Source: UBA1672 sp964587815 (GTDB taxonomy: Bacteria; Pseudomonadota; Alphaproteobacteria; Micavibrionales; Micavibrionaceae). Taken from it: a stretch of 64,000 nucleotides of DNA. Under the pieces are notes generated by a model. It did not search any database. It saw only the letters and a list, made by a program, of their open reading frames with translations, and was not told the DNA's origin. The position numbers and the translations under genes were made by a program. Where the stretch lies: the NCBI GenBank assembly GCA_964587815.1, contig CAZPMH010000005.1, positions 1 to 64,000 on the forward strand, in the 5' to 3' direction. Positions 62,806-64,000 of this stretch are shown here, in pieces. The first letter of the stretch is position 1. Each line of letters opens with the position of its first letter.

Positions 62806-62968
62806 AACGCGCGCACTCTCATCACTTCTTTATTCAATTTTACGATCAAACTTTTGGTATTTTGCCGTTGGTCTTATGATATTTTCTGATTTAGGTTTTG
62901 TGTTACCACAAACGCCGCAAAAGCTCAACAAATTGTGGCTTTTTATCGCGCTGTACCTGTTCGCTTAT
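62806..62968. other. 163-bp spacer between mrcA and mlaF
   Basis: The spacer follows the mlaF stop and precedes the mrcA start on the same strand. It must hold the mrcA promoter if mrcA is not read from the mla genes. I see no hairpin terminator with a T run and no credible reading frame. Confidence 0.4.
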
Positions 62969-63766
62969 TTATGCTGTGCGGCGAACAATCGGCCCTTCCG
63001 CACGGCCGTTGATGAATTGGTCGACATATTCATTGCCCGAACGGTCTAATTCTTCGACAGGGCCTGTCCAGATGATGCGGCCTTCGTAAATCATCGCGAC
63101 GTAATCAGCAATTTTGCGTGCGCTGGCCATATCATGTGTGATTGAAAGTGCCGTTGCGCCCAGGCCTTTGACCTGATCAATAATCAATTCGTTGATGACG
63201 TCTGCCATAATCGGATCTAACCCCGTTGTGGGTTCATCGAAGAAAATGATATCAGGCTTCGTTGCTACGGCGCGCGCGAGGCTGACGCGTTTTTGCATAC
63301 CGCCCGATAGTTCCGCGGGGTAAAGATCAGCAACCGCGGCGCGCAGGCCAACGGATTTGATTTTCTCGACCGCAATTTCGCGCGCTTGTTTTTTATCCAT
63401 GCCCTGACCGTGCACGAGGCCAAAGCTGACATTCTCCCAAATTTTGAGGGAATCGAATAACGCGCCGCCCTGGAACAGCATACCGAATTTATGCATCAGC
63501 TTGCTGCGGCTTTTTTGATCTATGCCAACGCTTTCTTCGCCATCAACCAGAATAGAGCCCGAATCAGGCGTGACCAAGCCCAGAACAGATTTAAGCATCA
63601 CCGATTTACCCGTTCCGGATCCGCCAATCACTACCATTGATTTTTTAGCCGGTACAGAAAGGCTCAGGCCATTTAAAACGTGATTGTCGCCGAACGCTTT
63701 GGTGACGTTTTTCAGTTCCAGTTTGAGCGGTTCGTGGTTTGAATTGGCGTTTTGTGTTTCGGTCAT
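62969..63766 (-). CDS. mlaF: MlaF-type phospholipid ABC transporter ATPase
   Basis: ATPase of the Mla system, which moves phospholipids between inner and outer membranes and keeps lipid asymmetry. The ATG at 63764-63766 gives 265 residues. Walker A is G-G-S-G-T-G-K-S-V, the signature is L-S-G-G-M-Q-K-R-V, Walker B is I-I-F-F-D-E-P-T-T-G-L-D, and the H-loop is I-T-H-D-M. The S-G-T-G-K-S and G-G-M-Q-K-R variants are typical of MlaF/Ttg2A. The start overlaps the mlaE stop by four bases (ATGA). Confidence 0.95.
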   Translation of the reverse strand: MTETQNANSNHEPLKLELKNVTKAFGDNHVLNGLSLSVPAKKSMVVIGGSGTGKSVMLKSVLGLVTPDSGSILVDGEESVGIDQKSRSKLMHKFGMLFQGGALFDSLKIWENVSFGLVHGQGMDKKQAREIAVEKIKSVGLRAAVADLYPAELSGGMQKRVSLARAVATKPDIIFFDEPTTGLDPIMADVINELIIDQVKGLGATALSITHDMASARKIADYVAMIYEGRIIWTGPVEELDRSGNEYVDQFINGRAEGPIVRRTA

Positions 63767-64000
63767 GAGAAGAAGACCTGTGTTATCAGGTAGTTGAAGA
63801 TTAAAATCAAAATAGAGGATGACACCACCGCGTTGGTTGTGGCCGCGCCGACACCTTGCGCGCCGCGTGCGGAATGGAAGCCGTGATAGCAGCCCATGAT
63901 CGAAACAATAAAGCCGAATGCGCATGCTTTCCACAGCCCTGAAATCACGTCAGTTGCGGTTAAAATATCCCATGTTTGCGACAAATACCCTGCAGGCGAG
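63763..64000 (-). CDS. mlaE: MlaE-type phospholipid ABC transporter permease (partial)
   Basis: C-terminal 78 residues of a permease that is normally about 250 long; the N-terminal part lies beyond the window. The visible sequence includes the family signature K-A-C-A-F-G-F-I-V-S-I-M-G-C-Y-H-G-F and G-A-Q-G-V-G-A-A-T-T-N-A-V-V, which identify the MlaE/YrbE superfamily, and a final hydrophobic helix. It is coupled to mlaF by overlap. MlaD and other components would be expected on the other side of mlaF or elsewhere, but the downstream gene here is mrcA. Confidence 0.93.
   Translation of the reverse strand, partial: SPAGYLSQTWDILTATDVISGLWKACAFGFIVSIMGCYHGFHSARGAQGVGAATTNAVVSSSILILIFNYLITQVFFS

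Noticed and set aside
62714..63049. Plus-strand open frame across the mrcA-mlaF spacer
   Set aside because: It begins inside mrcA and ends inside mlaF, has no ribosome-binding site, and its hydrophobic stretch arises from the AT-rich spacer.
1..64000. tRNA, rRNA, CRISPR array, insertion sequence or prophage
   Set aside because: I looked through the intergenic spaces for cloverleaf elements, direct repeats with spacers, terminal inverted repeats and transposase or integrase motifs and saw none. A tRNAscan or ISfinder search would settle it.

Overview
The window is a stretch of chromosome from an alphaproteobacterium. The evidence is an adjacent divK-pleD pair, an EipB-type (DUF1849) envelope protein, the order hda-perM-DUF2066-purM-purN, a 53-residue aa3-type cytochrome oxidase subunit IV, and an SdhC/SdhD pair of alphaproteobacterial and mitochondrial type. 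Base composition looks close to balanced, and genes are tightly packed on both strands. Several proteins, and an unusual type IV pilus locus, would fit a deep-branching lineage such as the Micavibrio group. That placement is inference and needs phylogeny. I found no rRNA, tRNA, CRISPR array, insertion sequence or prophage.

Layout. 1-3.6 kb: succinate dehydrogenase (sdhC-sdhD-sdhA, leftward, sdhA cut by the edge), a TerB-like gene and asd. 3.7-16.1 kb: a sensorless cytosolic hybrid histidine kinase, then a leftward type IVb/thin-pilus-like operon. The operon encodes a lipoprotein secretin, an ASH-domain periplasmic protein, a GspE-type ATPase, a GspF-type platform, two single-pass membrane proteins and two prepilin-like proteins. 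A lone receiver protein and a rightward prepilin peptidase follow. 16.1-24.3 kb: rightward housekeeping genes pyrB, plsY, dprA, topA, rnr and rpmG. 24.3-28.4 kb: divK-pleD, eipB and a second diguanylate cyclase with a sigma-54-like upstream site. 28.6-32.5 kb: three unrecognised small proteins around aspS. 32.5-39.7 kb: rnd, sixA, an AT-rich orphan, hda, perM, a DUF2066 gene, purM and purN. 39.8-46 kb: the small cytochrome oxidase subunit, a membrane hybrid kinase with a 7TMR-DISM sensor, ndk, a divergent RelA/SpoT-like nucleotidyltransferase and two acidic orphans. 46-64 kb: alaS, a HisN-type phosphatase, a DUF4262 gene, a lytic transglycosylase, a family-4 uracil glycosylase without its iron-sulfur cysteines, ETF-ubiquinone oxidoreductase, a TPR protein, ispE, an RluA-type synthase, two exported or membrane helical proteins, a GIY-YIG protein, PBP1A, mlaF and partial mlaE.

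The regulatory content is dense. Two multidomain hybrid kinases (each with kinase, receiver and HPt modules), a DivK/PleD output, a second GGDEF protein and a RelA/SpoT-fold protein all lie within 45 kb. The most unusual items are the pilus operon, whose usual PilP slot is filled by an ASH-domain protein and whose pilins lack Glu5, and the RelA/SpoT-like gene followed by two acidic proteins, the first of which shares a short N-terminal motif with it.
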